NCBI GenBank assembly: GCA_964352375.1
Contig: CAYGSA010000070.1
Coordinates: 1-9,644 of the forward strand
Direction of reading: 5' to 3'
Source of the DNA: UBA1672 sp964352375
GTDB lineage: Bacteria; Pseudomonadota; Alphaproteobacteria; Micavibrionales; Micavibrionaceae
DNA: 9,644 nucleotides
Of this stretch, positions 1-6,888 are shown piece by piece; within the stretch, counting starts at the first letter, position 1, and each line of letters begins with the position of its first letter. The notes below the pieces were generated by a model. That model did not search any database. It was not told the DNA's origin and saw only the letters and a list, made by a program, of their open reading frames with translations. Made by a program: the position numbers and the translations under genes.

Positions 1-309
1 CTAGAATTTCTGAGGTCTGAGAATTTCAACATCTTCCGCATAGGTAATACCAGAGTAATTTTCAAAATACTTTGCAGCAACCTGACTAGCAATTTCATCC
101 GCCAAATCTGGACGGGTCACAATGATTTCAATTTTGACATTAGCCGTCGCGTCAGTAACACGATCAGATGAACGCACTCCACGGCTTCCCTTTCCGCTTG
201 CAGCTGTGATGGTATATCCAGTAGCACCACATCTCTCTATAATTTTTGTAACACCCTCTAAAATCAACTGCTCAGTTATAATAACTAATTTCTTGGCCTT
301 ATGTTGCAT
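1..309 (-). CDS. SbtB-like PII-family signalling protein
   Basis: This is a complete 102-residue protein ending with TAG at the first base of the window. It has the small ferredoxin-like PII fold pattern: a beta strand KKLVIITE (residues 6-13), a helix ending in the stretch ERCGATGYT (25-33), a T-loop with GKGSRGVRSS (39-48), then KIEIIV and a helix ending in SGITY. GATGYT followed by GKGSR matches SbtB, the PII-like protein that binds adenine nucleotides and controls the bicarbonate transporter SbtA in cyanobacteria, better than GlnB/GlnK, because the GlnB uridylylation tyrosine region is absent. The C-terminal CGPxGC redox loop of some cyanobacterial SbtBs is missing; this protein ends in RPQKF with no cysteine there. 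I chose the ATG at 309 because AAGGGA lies about 10 bases upstream; an in-frame GTG at 345 lies upstream of the conserved fold. No transporter gene is visible upstream; one could lie beyond the left edge. The PII-like family is well supported; the SbtB role is inferred. Confidence 0.8.
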   Translation of the reverse strand: MQHKAKKLVIITEQLILEGVTKIIERCGATGYTITAASGKGSRGVRSSDRVTDATANVKIEIIVTRPDLADEIASQVAAKYFENYSGITYAEDVEILRPQKF

Positions 310-322
310 AATAAATGCTTCC

Positions 323-376
323 CTTGTCAAAGCGCTAATAAGCACACACTATAATACGAACAAAAGCTTTGACAAG
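323..376. repeat. Perfect 11-bp inverted repeat between divergent genes
   Basis: CTTGTCAAAGC (323-333) and its exact reverse complement GCTTTGACAAG (366-376) are separated by 32 bases. Their starts are 43 bases apart, about four helical turns. The interval holds TATAAT on the plus strand (350-355) and TATTAT on the minus strand (356-351). Neither divergent transcript starting there would contain both arms, so the repeat should act as DNA, for example as paired operators, rather than as an RNA hairpin. Each arm also contains the short odd palindrome TTG-T-CAA. The repeat itself is directly visible; the operator role is inference. Confidence 0.6.
350..356. promoter_or_regulatory. Candidate divergent -10 elements
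   Basis: TATAAT (350-355, plus) and TATTAT (356-351, minus) overlap in the spacer between the SbtB-like gene and carB. Neither has a convincing -35 at 16-18 bases: the minus-strand element has TTCTTG 16 bases upstream, and the plus-strand element has TTGTCA only at a 20-base spacing. The minus-strand copy would give the SbtB-like gene a leader of roughly 35 bases. Weakly supported. Confidence 0.3.
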
Positions 377-458
377 AATGAATTACAACATCATTAAAGC
401 TTGCACTAAAGCAAAACTTAGCTTACAAAATCGTTCTCGGAACATTAAAATAAACGCA

Positions 459-486
459 TTGCGTTATTTATGACTTAAAATAAAAT
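459..486 (+). promoter_or_regulatory. Candidate carB promoter
   Basis: TTGCGT (459-464), a 16-base spacer and TAAAAT (481-486) form a weak sigma-70-like promoter. Transcription would begin about 15-20 bases before the carB ATG, leaving room for the ribosome-binding site. The -10 matches the consensus at five of six bases and the -35 at only three, and the region is so AT-rich that chance matches are likely. The -35 overlaps a small imperfect hairpin (449-468, AATAAACGC/GCGTTATT with one bulge). Confidence 0.3.
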
Positions 487-510
487 TAAATAAAAAATGA
501 GACCGAGACC

Positions 511-3500
511 ATGCCAAAAAGAACTGACATAAAAACCATCTGCATCATTGGCGCGGGGCCAATTATTATCGGCCAAGCCTGCGAATTTGATTACTCGGGA
601 ACACAAGCCTGTAAGGCGCTCCGCGAAGAAGGATACAAAATTGTCCTGATCAATTCCAATCCCGCAACAATCATGACTGACCCTGACACAGCAGACGTCG
701 TTTATGTCGAACCCATCACCCCAGGCATTGTCGCAAAGATTCTTGAAAAAGAGCGCCCTGACGCCCTCCTTCCAACAATGGGCGGACAAACCGCACTCAA
801 TGCCGCACTGGCTCTGGATGAAAACGGAACTTTAGAACGCCTAGGCATCGAACTGATCGGCGCCCGCGCTGACGTCATTGACAAGGCCGAAGATCGCGAA
901 AAATTCAAAGTATGTATGGACGAACTCGGCCTCGAATCCGCGCGCTCTAAAACAGTTCATAATATGGATGAGGCACGCCAAGCCCTCGAAGAAATTGGCC
1001 TCCCCGCCATCATGCGCCCCTCATTCACCATGGGCGGCACGGGCGGCGGTATAGCCTATAACCGTGACGACTACGAAAAAATTGTCCGCGACGGCCTCGA
1101 TGCCTCACCAACCACCGAAGTCTTGGTCGAAGAATCGCTTCTGGGCTGGAAAGAATTCGAAATGGAGGTCGTACGCGACAAGAACGATAACTGCATTATC
1201 GTCTGCTCCATCGAAAACGTAGACCCTATGGGCGTACACACAGGCGACTCGATCACAGTCGCCCCTGCCCTAACGCTTACGGATAAAGAATACCAAATCA
1301 TGCGTAACGCATCCCTAAAAGTTTTGCGTGGTATCGGTGTTGAAACAGGCGGATCGAACGTACAGTTCGCCCTAAACCCAAAAGACGGTCGCATGATCGT
1401 CATCGAGATGAACCCTCGTGTATCCCGTTCATCTGCATTGGCATCCAAAGCCACAGGCTTCCCCATCGCCAAAGTCGCAGCAAAACTAGCCGTCGGCTAC
1501 ACCCTTGATGAACTCGGCAACGACATCACAGGCGGTAAAACCCCCGCCAGCTTTGAGCCAACAATCGACTACATCGTCACCAAAGTCCCACGCTTTGCCT
1601 TCGAAAAATTCAAAGGCGCAGACTCAAACCTCACAACCGCAATGAAATCCGTAGGCGAAGCCATGTCGATTGGCAGATGCTTCGAAGAGTCTCTCCAAAA
1701 AGCCATGCGCTCTCTTGAAAAAGGCCTCACAGGATTATCCCCTATCTACGTCCACGGCGCAGATAAAGAAGACCCCGACGCCACACGCGATGCATTACTC
1801 GCCGCAATCGCTAAACCGACACCGCAGCGCATCCTCTACATCGCGCAAGGCTTCCGCCATGGTATGAGCCTCAAAGAAATTCAACAAATTTCAAAATATG
1901 ACCCTTGGTTCTTGGAACGCATTGAAAATATTGTAAACGCAGAAAAAACCATCCTCGAAAAAGGCCTGCCCGTCGACCCGCAAGGCTGGATGAACATTAA
2001 ACGTCTAGGATTCTCTGACGCACAGCTCGCAGAACTGGTCAACGTATCCGAAGAAAGTGTTCGTAAAGCCCGCATCACGCACAACATCCACCCTGTTTAT
2101 AAACGCGTCGACTCATGCGCCGCGGAAATCGCATCTGAAACGCCGTACATGTATTCTACATATGAGGGCAACGGAATTACTGCCGCTGAAAACGAATGCA
2201 ACCCAACTGATCGTGAAAAAATCATCATCCTCGGCGGTGGGCCAAACCGCATTGGTCAAGGTATTGAATTTGATTACTGCTGCGTCCATGCTGCATATGC
2301 CCTTAAAGAAGCAGGCTACGAAACCATCATGGTCAACTGTAATCCTGAAACAGTCTCAACTGATTACGACACATCAGACCGCCTCTATTTCGAACCCCTT
2401 ACCGAAGAAGATGTCATCGAACTCATCAAAGCCGAGCAAGTAAACGGAACCGTCAAAGGCGTCATCGTACAGCTTGGCGGCCAAACCCCCCTCAAGCTCG
2501 CCCAAGCCTTGCTGGATAACGACATCCCAATCCTAGGCACAGATCCAGACGCCATAGATCTCGCCGAAGACCGTGAAAGATTCCAACAACTCATCATCGA
2601 TCTTGACCTGAAACAACCACCAAACGGCCTCGCCCGTACAAAAGAAGAAGCCATGGAAATGGCCGAGGGGATCGGCTTCCCGCTGGTGATTCGTCCATCA
2701 TACGTGCTTGGTGGTCAAGGCATGGAAATCGTGCACTCCCTACCAGAGCTAGAACGCTACATCAACACCGCCGTAAAAGTATCAGGCGACGCGCCTGTTC
2801 TCCTCGACCGCTATCTCAAAAGCGCAATCGAACTTGATGTCGACGCGCTCTGCGACGGCGAAGATGTTTACGTCTCTGGAATCATGGAACATATCGAAGA
2901 GGCAGGAATACACTCAGGCGACAGCGCATGTGTTATTCCCCCGCACTCATTATCAAACGAAATCATAGAACAGCTAAACGAACAAACGATAAAACTTGCC
3001 AAAGCGTTACATGTCAAAGGCCTTATGAATGTTCAATTCGCAGTGAAAGAGGGCGAAATCTTCATTATCGAAGTCAACCCACGCGCAAGCCGCACAGTCC
3101 CCTTCGTCGCCAAAGCAACAGGCGTTCCCGTCGCAAAACTTGCCGCACGCATCATGGCAGGCGAAAAACTCAGCGACTTCACAGGCCAGCTACAAGGCAT
3201 GAGCAACGAACATTACGCCGTCAAAGCGCCCGTCTTCCCGTTCAATCGCTTCCCTGGCGTCGACCCCCTTCTCGGCCCGGAAATGAAATCCACTGGCGAA
3301 GTCATCGGCCTCGATCGTGACCTCGCCCACGCCATCGCAAAATCACAACTCGGCGCAGGCGTAAACCTGCCAACAAAAGGAACAGTGTTCATATCAGTCA
3401 AAAACGAAGATAAACCAGCCCTGCTTCCAATCGCGAAAGAACTCTCAGAAATCGGCTTCAAAATCGTTGCAACAGGCGGAACCCATACATTCCTGACCGA

Positions 3501-3798
3501 AAACGGTATTGAAGCAGAACGTGTAAACAAAGTCATGGAAGGCCAACCTCATATAGTAGATTCCATCATCAACGGAAACATCAATCTGGTCATCAACACG
3601 ACGACCAAAAGCGCACAAGCCGTCTCCGACTCTTCGTCCATAAGACGCATGGCCTTGATGAACAAAATCCCCTACTACACACTCATCACCGCCGCAACCG
3701 CTGCCGTGCAAGCCATCCACGCCCTGAAAGACCGTGATCTAAACTTCCACTCCCTCCAAAGCTATTTCCCCAAGGAAGGCAAAAGCAAGGCCGCTTGA
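511..3798 (+). CDS. carB: Carbamoyl-phosphate synthase, large subunit
   Basis: This is a complete 1095-residue CarB; the E. coli protein is about 1073. It makes carbamoyl phosphate from bicarbonate, ATP and ammonia delivered by the small subunit CarA, feeding pyrimidine and arginine synthesis in the cytosol. The order is: first ATP-grasp half (carboxyphosphate site, about 1-400), oligomerisation domain (about 400-555), second ATP-grasp half (carbamate site, from about 567, IILGGGPNRIGQGIEFDY), and a C-terminal MGS-like allosteric domain from about 957. In the first half, R129, R169, G175-G176, E208, E215, H243, Q285, E299 and N301 fall at the same positions as the E. coli nucleotide- and metal-binding residues. 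The second half retains RPSYVLGGQGM and IEVNPRASRT. The ATG is preceded by GAGACCGAG. carA is not adjacent, since the upstream neighbour is a divergent PII-like gene. There is no sign of damage or transfer. Confidence 0.98.
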   Translation: MPKRTDIKTICIIGAGPIIIGQACEFDYSGTQACKALREEGYKIVLINSNPATIMTDPDTADVVYVEPITPGIVAKILEKERPDALLPTMGGQTALNAALALDENGTLERLGIELIGARADVIDKAEDREKFKVCMDELGLESARSKTVHNMDEARQALEEIGLPAIMRPSFTMGGTGGGIAYNRDDYEKIVRDGLDASPTTEVLVEESLLGWKEFEMEVVRDKNDNCIIVCSIENVDPMGVHTGDSITVAPALTLTDKEYQIMRNASLKVLRGIGVETGGSNVQFALNPKDGRMIVIEMNPRVSRSSALASKATGFPIAKVAAKLAVGYTLDELGNDITGGKTPASFEPTIDYIVTKVPRFAFEKFKGADSNLTTAMKSVGEAMSIGRCFEESLQKAMRSLEKGLTGLSPIYVHGADKEDPDATRDALLAAIAKPTPQRILYIAQGFRHGMSLKEIQQISKYDPWFLERIENIVNAEKTILEKGLPVDPQGWMNIKRLGFSDAQLAELVNVSEESVRKARITHNIHPVYKRVDSCAAEIASETPYMYSTYEGNGITAAENECNPTDREKIIILGGGPNRIGQGIEFDYCCVHAAYALKEAGYETIMVNCNPETVSTDYDTSDRLYFEPLTEEDVIELIKAEQVNGTVKGVIVQLGGQTPLKLAQALLDNDIPILGTDPDAIDLAEDRERFQQLIIDLDLKQPPNGLARTKEEAMEMAEGIGFPLVIRPSYVLGGQGMEIVHSLPELERYINTAVKVSGDAPVLLDRYLKSAIELDVDALCDGEDVYVSGIMEHIEEAGIHSGDSACVIPPHSLSNEIIEQLNEQTIKLAKALHVKGLMNVQFAVKEGEIFIIEVNPRASRTVPFVAKATGVPVAKLAARIMAGEKLSDFTGQLQGMSNEHYAVKAPVFPFNRFPGVDPLLGPEMKSTGEVIGLDRDLAHAIAKSQLGAGVNLPTKGTVFISVKNEDKPALLPIAKELSEIGFKIVATGGTHTFLTENGIEAERVNKVMEGQPHIVDSIINGNINLVINTTTKSAQAVSDSSSIRRMALMNKIPYYTLITAATAAVQAIHALKDRDLNFHSLQSYFPKEGKSKAA

Positions 3799-3823
3799 CG
3801 CACAGTATTACTTTGAGTACAGT
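3795..3823 (+). promoter_or_regulatory. Candidate greA promoter overlapping the carB stop
   Basis: TTGACG (3795-3800), an exact 17-base spacer and TACAGT (3818-3823) make the best sigma-70-like promoter in the window: five of six -35 bases, four of six -10 bases and ideal spacing. The -35 includes the carB stop codon TGA (3796-3798). The expected start near 3830 falls just before the first arm of the hairpin set, so the greA leader would consist almost entirely of that structure. Prediction from motif and position only. Confidence 0.5.
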
Positions 3824-3832
3824 TCGGTAAAT

Positions 3833-3902
3833 GTCCGCCGAACAAAACAAACCCACACGGGTTTGTTTGTCTTTTATAGACAACAGGCGGACTTTTATTT
3901 TT
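3833..3902 (+). terminator. Nested hairpins with T-run in the greA leader
   Basis: Three helices nest in 60 bases. An outer stem pairs GTCCGCC (3833-3839) with GGCGGAC (3886-3892). Inside it, a perfect 10-bp hairpin pairs AAACAAACCC (3845-3854) with GGGTTTGTTT (3859-3868) over an ACAC loop. A small hairpin pairs TTGTC (3867-3871) with GACAA (3879-3883), competing for two bases of the inner stem. The outer stem is followed at once by TTTTATTTTT (3893-3902), which looks like an intrinsic terminator ending only about 20 bases before the greA ATG. It could end carB transcripts, attenuate greA, or both. The inner hairpin alone is followed by the weaker run GTCTTTTA. Confidence 0.65.
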
Positions 3903-3921
3903 GAGAGAACAGGATAAAACA

Positions 3922-4395
3922 ATGGATCAAATTCCAGTCACAAAGATCGGATTCGAGCGTTTAAGCAAAGAACTGAATCACCTAAAAAACGTTGCACGCC
4001 AAGAGGTCATCGAGGCCATCGCCATCGCGCGTGAACACGGCGATTTAAAAGAAAACGCAGAATACCACGCCGCACGCGAACAACAGAGCTTCATCGAAGG
4101 CCGCATCCAAGAACTCGAAGCCGTAACAGGCCGCGCCCAAATCATCGACCCAACAAAACTATCTGGTAACACCGTTAAATTCGGCGCAACTGTCACAATC
4201 GTTGATGAAGAAACGGACGAAGAAGAAACGTACCAACTGGTCGGAGACTATGAATCAGATATGAGTAAAGGAAAACTCTCCATCTCCGCCCCGGTCGCCC
4301 GCGCCCTGATTGGCAAAACAGAAGGGGACTCAGTTCCTGTAAATACACCAAAAGGCAAACGCGACTACGAAATCTTAAAAGTTGAATATAAATAG
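3922..4395 (+). CDS. greA: Transcription elongation factor GreA
   Basis: This is a complete 157-residue GreA, close to the usual 158. It inserts its coiled coil into the RNA polymerase secondary channel and stimulates cleavage of the backtracked transcript 3' end, rescuing arrested complexes. The N-terminal coiled coil (about 1-75) carries the tip motif GDLKENAEY with the metal-coordinating acidic pair D41 and E44. The C-terminal FKBP-like domain (about 80-157) includes the family signature SISAPVARALIGKTEGD and ends in VNTPKGKRDYEILKVEY. I chose the ATG at 3922, preceded by AGGA at a normal distance; an in-frame TTG at 3901 lies in the T-run and would add seven unconserved residues. The gene is preceded by its own candidate promoter and a terminator-like leader, and its stop abuts the next gene. 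Identification is secure. Confidence 0.97.
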   Translation: MDQIPVTKIGFERLSKELNHLKNVARQEVIEAIAIAREHGDLKENAEYHAAREQQSFIEGRIQELEAVTGRAQIIDPTKLSGNTVKFGATVTIVDEETDEEETYQLVGDYESDMSKGKLSISAPVARALIGKTEGDSVPVNTPKGKRDYEILKVEYK

Positions 4396-5121
4396 ATGAA
4401 CACATCAAACCCAACAGCGCTTATCCTCTTTGGTGTAATGATCGCAATCGGCCTCGCCTCTGGAGGATATTTCATCGGTCAGACCATGTATAATGCCAAA
4501 GTCGCCCTCAACACCGCCGAAGCAAAAGGTCTGGCCGAGCGCCGCGTCAAAGCAGACCAGGCCAACTGGACAATCAGCTACACCGTTGCTGGAAAACAAA
4601 AAAGCCAAATCCCCGCGCTCTATAAACAATCAGAAACAAACCAACAAAAAATCATTACGATTTTAAAAGAAAACGGCTTAACAAGCACAGAGCTTAAAAT
4701 TGGCGTCATCGACTATGTCTATCGCGAATACCGAAATAATCAGCAAGTTCTGGTGGATCAACGCCATGAACTTCGCGGCGCAATCAACATTGAAACACAG
4801 AATATTGGCCTAATTACGCAAGCGCGCAGCGCGGTCAACAAGCTGATCGCACAAGGAATCCAAATAGAAAACCAAGCTCCACAATATCGCTTCACCAGCT
4901 TAAACGAAATCAAGCCAGAAATGCTGAAAGAAGCCACACAAAACGCCCGAATTGCTGCCAATGAATTCGCAGGCAGCGCAGGCGCAACAGTCGGGAAAAT
5001 CCGAAGCGCGCGACAAGGCAGCTTTTATGTGCGTGATGCAGGATCAGAATATGGAGACACAGCAAAAATCGAAAAAGATGTCCGCGTCGTAACCACAATC
5101 ACATTCTATCTCAAAGATTAA
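4396..5121 (+). CDS. Membrane-anchored SIMPL-domain (DUF541) protein
   Basis: This is a complete 241-residue protein. An N-terminal hydrophobic segment (residues 8-29, ALILFGVMIAIGLASGGYFIG) looks like an uncleaved signal anchor, placing the rest outside the inner membrane. The following GLAERRVKADQANWTISYTV has the SIMPL opening pattern of a short strand, an invariant-like aspartate and a beta strand. The end has the family pattern of a helix (LKEATQNARIAANEFA, 177-192), then GATVGKIRSARQG and a final beta strand VRVVTTITFYL. SIMPL proteins are mostly of unknown function, with some linked to the cell envelope and stress. The ATG directly follows the greA TAG with no gap and no clear ribosome-binding site, so translation is probably coupled to greA. 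The family call is good; the role is unknown. Confidence 0.82.
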   Translation: MNTSNPTALILFGVMIAIGLASGGYFIGQTMYNAKVALNTAEAKGLAERRVKADQANWTISYTVAGKQKSQIPALYKQSETNQQKIITILKENGLTSTELKIGVIDYVYREYRNNQQVLVDQRHELRGAINIETQNIGLITQARSAVNKLIAQGIQIENQAPQYRFTSLNEIKPEMLKEATQNARIAANEFAGSAGATVGKIRSARQGSFYVRDAGSEYGDTAKIEKDVRVVTTITFYLKD

Positions 5122-5360
5122 ATCAGCGCGTTCAGGCGTTCGGCATTATTTGAAAGAGCCAAATCGGTATCCTCAGCAATTTGCGTACCGACTTGCGCCG
5201 AGAGCTGCTCCACGTCCGCAAGACTAACCGCTTCCTCAGAAATTGAAACAGAATCTTGCTCGGCAACAGTACCGCGCATCTCTTCACTTTGCTTTTGCGT
5301 CTGACGATTAAGTGATGAAATATTTTGAACGGAGCCAGAAGGCCCAACTGGATCAACCAT
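5118..5360 (-). CDS. Uncharacterised 80-residue acidic protein
   Basis: I do not recognise this protein. It starts MVDPVGPSGSVQNISSLN, has no signal peptide or membrane segment and no cysteine, and is rich in glutamate, glutamine, serine and alanine. The first third looks disordered; the rest (about 42-80, VSISEEAVSLADVEQLSAQ onward) looks helical. The DSVSISEEA pattern resembles the short motif found in FlgM-type anti-sigma factors and some small flagellar proteins, but the match is too short to rely on. The start is supported by AAAAGGG about 9 bases before the ATG and a perfect TATAAT further upstream. Its stop TAA overlaps the stop of the convergent SIMPL gene in a shared TTAA. Another minus-strand frame (5132-5356) is also open but has less protein-like composition and no ribosome-binding site. 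Confidence 0.62.
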   Translation of the reverse strand: MVDPVGPSGSVQNISSLNRQTQKQSEEMRGTVAEQDSVSISEEAVSLADVEQLSAQVGTQIAEDTDLALSNNAERLNALI

Positions 5361-5393
5361 AATAATACCCTTTTAGTGACTCAAGTAGCCTCA

Positions 5394-5399
5394 ATTATA
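5394..5399 (-). promoter_or_regulatory. Candidate -10 for the 80-residue gene
   Basis: A perfect TATAAT reads leftward (5399-5394), preceded by GGTG. Transcription would start near 5387, giving a leader of about 27 bases that contains AAAAGGG. The -35 region would fall in the end of the upstream squalene/phytoene-synthase-family gene and shows no good match. If real, the small gene can be expressed independently of the gene before it. Confidence 0.35.
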
Positions 5400-5407
5400 C
5401 ACCAGTT

Positions 5408-6211
5408 TCACCAAAAAGACATCCCTTTAGTTTTCCAGAACAACCGAAGCGCCTTAAACGGCGGATCAAGCGCCATCTCGGGCGCCATCACATCATAATC
5501 ATGGCGCATAATCTGATTGAAATACATCTCGCTCAGCGCCTCACACCCCCTCAAAAACACATGCGCAGGCTTCGAAACAGGCAAACGCGCATCAACAATA
5601 TCACGAATAATGGGTTTAATATCCGCATCCTCAAAAATCTTCTCCGTATCAAAATCATACTGACGCACCAAATCTTCGGGTAAATAAAATCGCCTCTGCG
5701 CGGCAAACCCTCGCGTCGCACGCAAAACACCGCTCAATCCATAATTCATAGCAACAGGCTGAACAACCTCCCCCATAGGATCGACACCACTAATCTTCAA
5801 AATAAGCCGCAACAAAGGCGCCGTGGTAAATTCACAGTAATTCAGCATCCCCTCAACATTCCCAGGCAACACATCTTCCAAATCAAATTCCCGCGCATAA
5901 ACAAGGTTATCAAATTCCTCACGCGGCAAATCATAGCTCTTTATTGCCTTCGCCAAAGGCTTAAGAACCTCATGCTCTTTTACCCCCTGCCCCTCATATA
6001 TTTCGCCAATCGAATCGCGCCACCACTGCAACCTTATAAGCCCCAAAGTGCTCTCACTTACCACTTCACGTGTTTTTGCAATCTCATGATTAAACGCCAA
6101 AACCGCCCAGACATCGCCGCGCACATCGCCGCGCAAAAACATCGACAGCACATAGCGGTCGTAATCATAAGACCGAACCAACTGCTCGCAATAAGATTGA
6201 CTATTCTTCAT
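5408..6211 (-). CDS. Squalene/phytoene-synthase-family protein, NDUFAF6-like
   Basis: This is a complete 267-residue all-alpha protein of the squalene/phytoene synthase superfamily. The conserved core LGLIRLQWWRDSIGEIY (56-72) and the late YGLSGVLRATRGFAAQRR (157-174) align with the trans-prenyltransferase fold. The two aspartate-rich motifs that bind the Mg-diphosphate of the substrate are missing: the first is AFNHEIAKTRE (39-49) instead of a DDxxD-type motif, and after the second region comes RRFYLPED (173-180). The AFNxE and RATRG...RxFLP pattern resembles human NDUFAF6, a non-catalytic assembly factor for respiratory complex I. I infer a similar assembly role rather than carotenoid or hopanoid synthesis. 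There is no signal peptide. Only a weak purine-rich site precedes the ATG. It is divergent from sodB and lies upstream of the 80-residue gene on the same strand. Family sure, role inferred. Confidence 0.85.
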   Translation of the reverse strand: MKNSQSYCEQLVRSYDYDRYVLSMFLRGDVRGDVWAVLAFNHEIAKTREVVSESTLGLIRLQWWRDSIGEIYEGQGVKEHEVLKPLAKAIKSYDLPREEFDNLVYAREFDLEDVLPGNVEGMLNYCEFTTAPLLRLILKISGVDPMGEVVQPVAMNYGLSGVLRATRGFAAQRRFYLPEDLVRQYDFDTEKIFEDADIKPIIRDIVDARLPVSKPAHVFLRGCEALSEMYFNQIMRHDYDVMAPEMALDPPFKALRLFWKTKGMSFW

Positions 6212-6281
6212 AAAAAAGAACTTTTCTATTAGCTTTAAAATGCTACTCTAGCTCAGAATTCAAACAAACAGGAGACCCCTA

Positions 6282-6887
6282 ATGTCCGCTTTTGACCTCC
6301 CCGAACTCCCTTACGCCTATGACGCGCTTGATCCATACATGTCCGCAGAAACATTAGAATTCCACCATGACAAGCACCATAATGCTTATGTCGTGAATGG
6401 CAATAAAATTCTAGAGAGCTTAGACCATATGGGCGACACTCTCGAAGAAGTGGTAATAAACGCACACAAAAAAGGCGAAGCAGGCCTGTTCAATAACGCA
6501 GGCCAACACTGGAATCATAAATTATTCTGGAACTGGATGAAACCGGATGGCGGCGGCGCGCGACCTGGAAATCTAGACGCAGCCATCACAGACGGCTTCG
6601 GATCATTCGATGCCTTCCGCGAAGAATTCCTAAAGGCTGGGGCTACACAATTCGGCTCAGGCTGGTGCTGGTTGGTTGTCAATAAAGACGGCAAACTCGA
6701 AGTGACAAAAACACCAAACGGTGAAAACCCGCTCATCCACGGACAAACCGCAATTCTCGGCTGTGACGTATGGGAACATAGCTATTACATCGACTACCGC
6801 AACGCCCGCCCAAAATACCTTGAGGCGTTCGTTGATAATCTGGTAAACTGGGAATTCGTAACAGAGCTTTACGAAAAAACACAGTAA
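6282..6887 (+). CDS. sodB: Superoxide dismutase, iron type
   Basis: This is a complete 201-residue Fe/Mn superoxide dismutase, which converts superoxide to oxygen and hydrogen peroxide. No signal peptide is present, so it is cytosolic. The four metal ligands are visible: H28 in EFHHDKHH, H79 in QHWNH, and D162 and H166 in CDVWEHSYY. The glutamine at position 75 in NNAGQHWNH sits where iron enzymes carry the outer-sphere glutamine, and GATQFGSGW is also typical of iron enzymes, so I favour Fe over Mn; dual-metal use cannot be excluded. The ATG has AGGAG 7 bases upstream. It is divergent from the NDUFAF6-like gene (70-base spacer) and ends one base before the stop of the convergent 580-residue gene. 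It separates genes that I recall as neighbours in related bacteria. Confidence 0.96.
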   Translation: MSAFDLPELPYAYDALDPYMSAETLEFHHDKHHNAYVVNGNKILESLDHMGDTLEEVVINAHKKGEAGLFNNAGQHWNHKLFWNWMKPDGGGARPGNLDAAITDGFGSFDAFREEFLKAGATQFGSGWCWLVVNKDGKLEVTKTPNGENPLIHGQTAILGCDVWEHSYYIDYRNARPKYLEAFVDNLVNWEFVTELYEKTQ

Positions 6888-6888
6888 A

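Noticed and set aside
325..330. Perfect minus-strand TTGACA as the -35 of the SbtB-like gene
   Set aside because: It lies only about 15 bases before the ATG, so its -10 would fall inside the coding region.
122..397. Plus-strand open frame of 91 codons
   Set aside because: It is antisense to the SbtB-like gene and runs into the intergenic repeat, has no ribosome-binding site and no protein-family character.
449..468. Hairpin before carB as a terminator for an upstream gene
   Set aside because: The stem is short, bulged and AT-rich, and no upstream gene reads toward it on the plus strand.
1071..1472. Minus-strand open frame of 133 codons inside carB
   Set aside because: It is the antisense shadow of a highly conserved CarB segment, arginine- and serine-rich in the way codon-complement frames are, with no start signals.
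2928..3320. Plus-strand open frame of 130 codons in another frame of carB
   Set aside because: It is extremely arginine-rich and lies wholly within an intact carB; it is a frame shadow.
5132..5356. Alternative minus-strand frame overlapping the 80-residue gene
   Set aside because: Its sequence is rich in lysine, arginine and leucine, and it lacks a ribosome-binding site at the right distance; the other frame has both.
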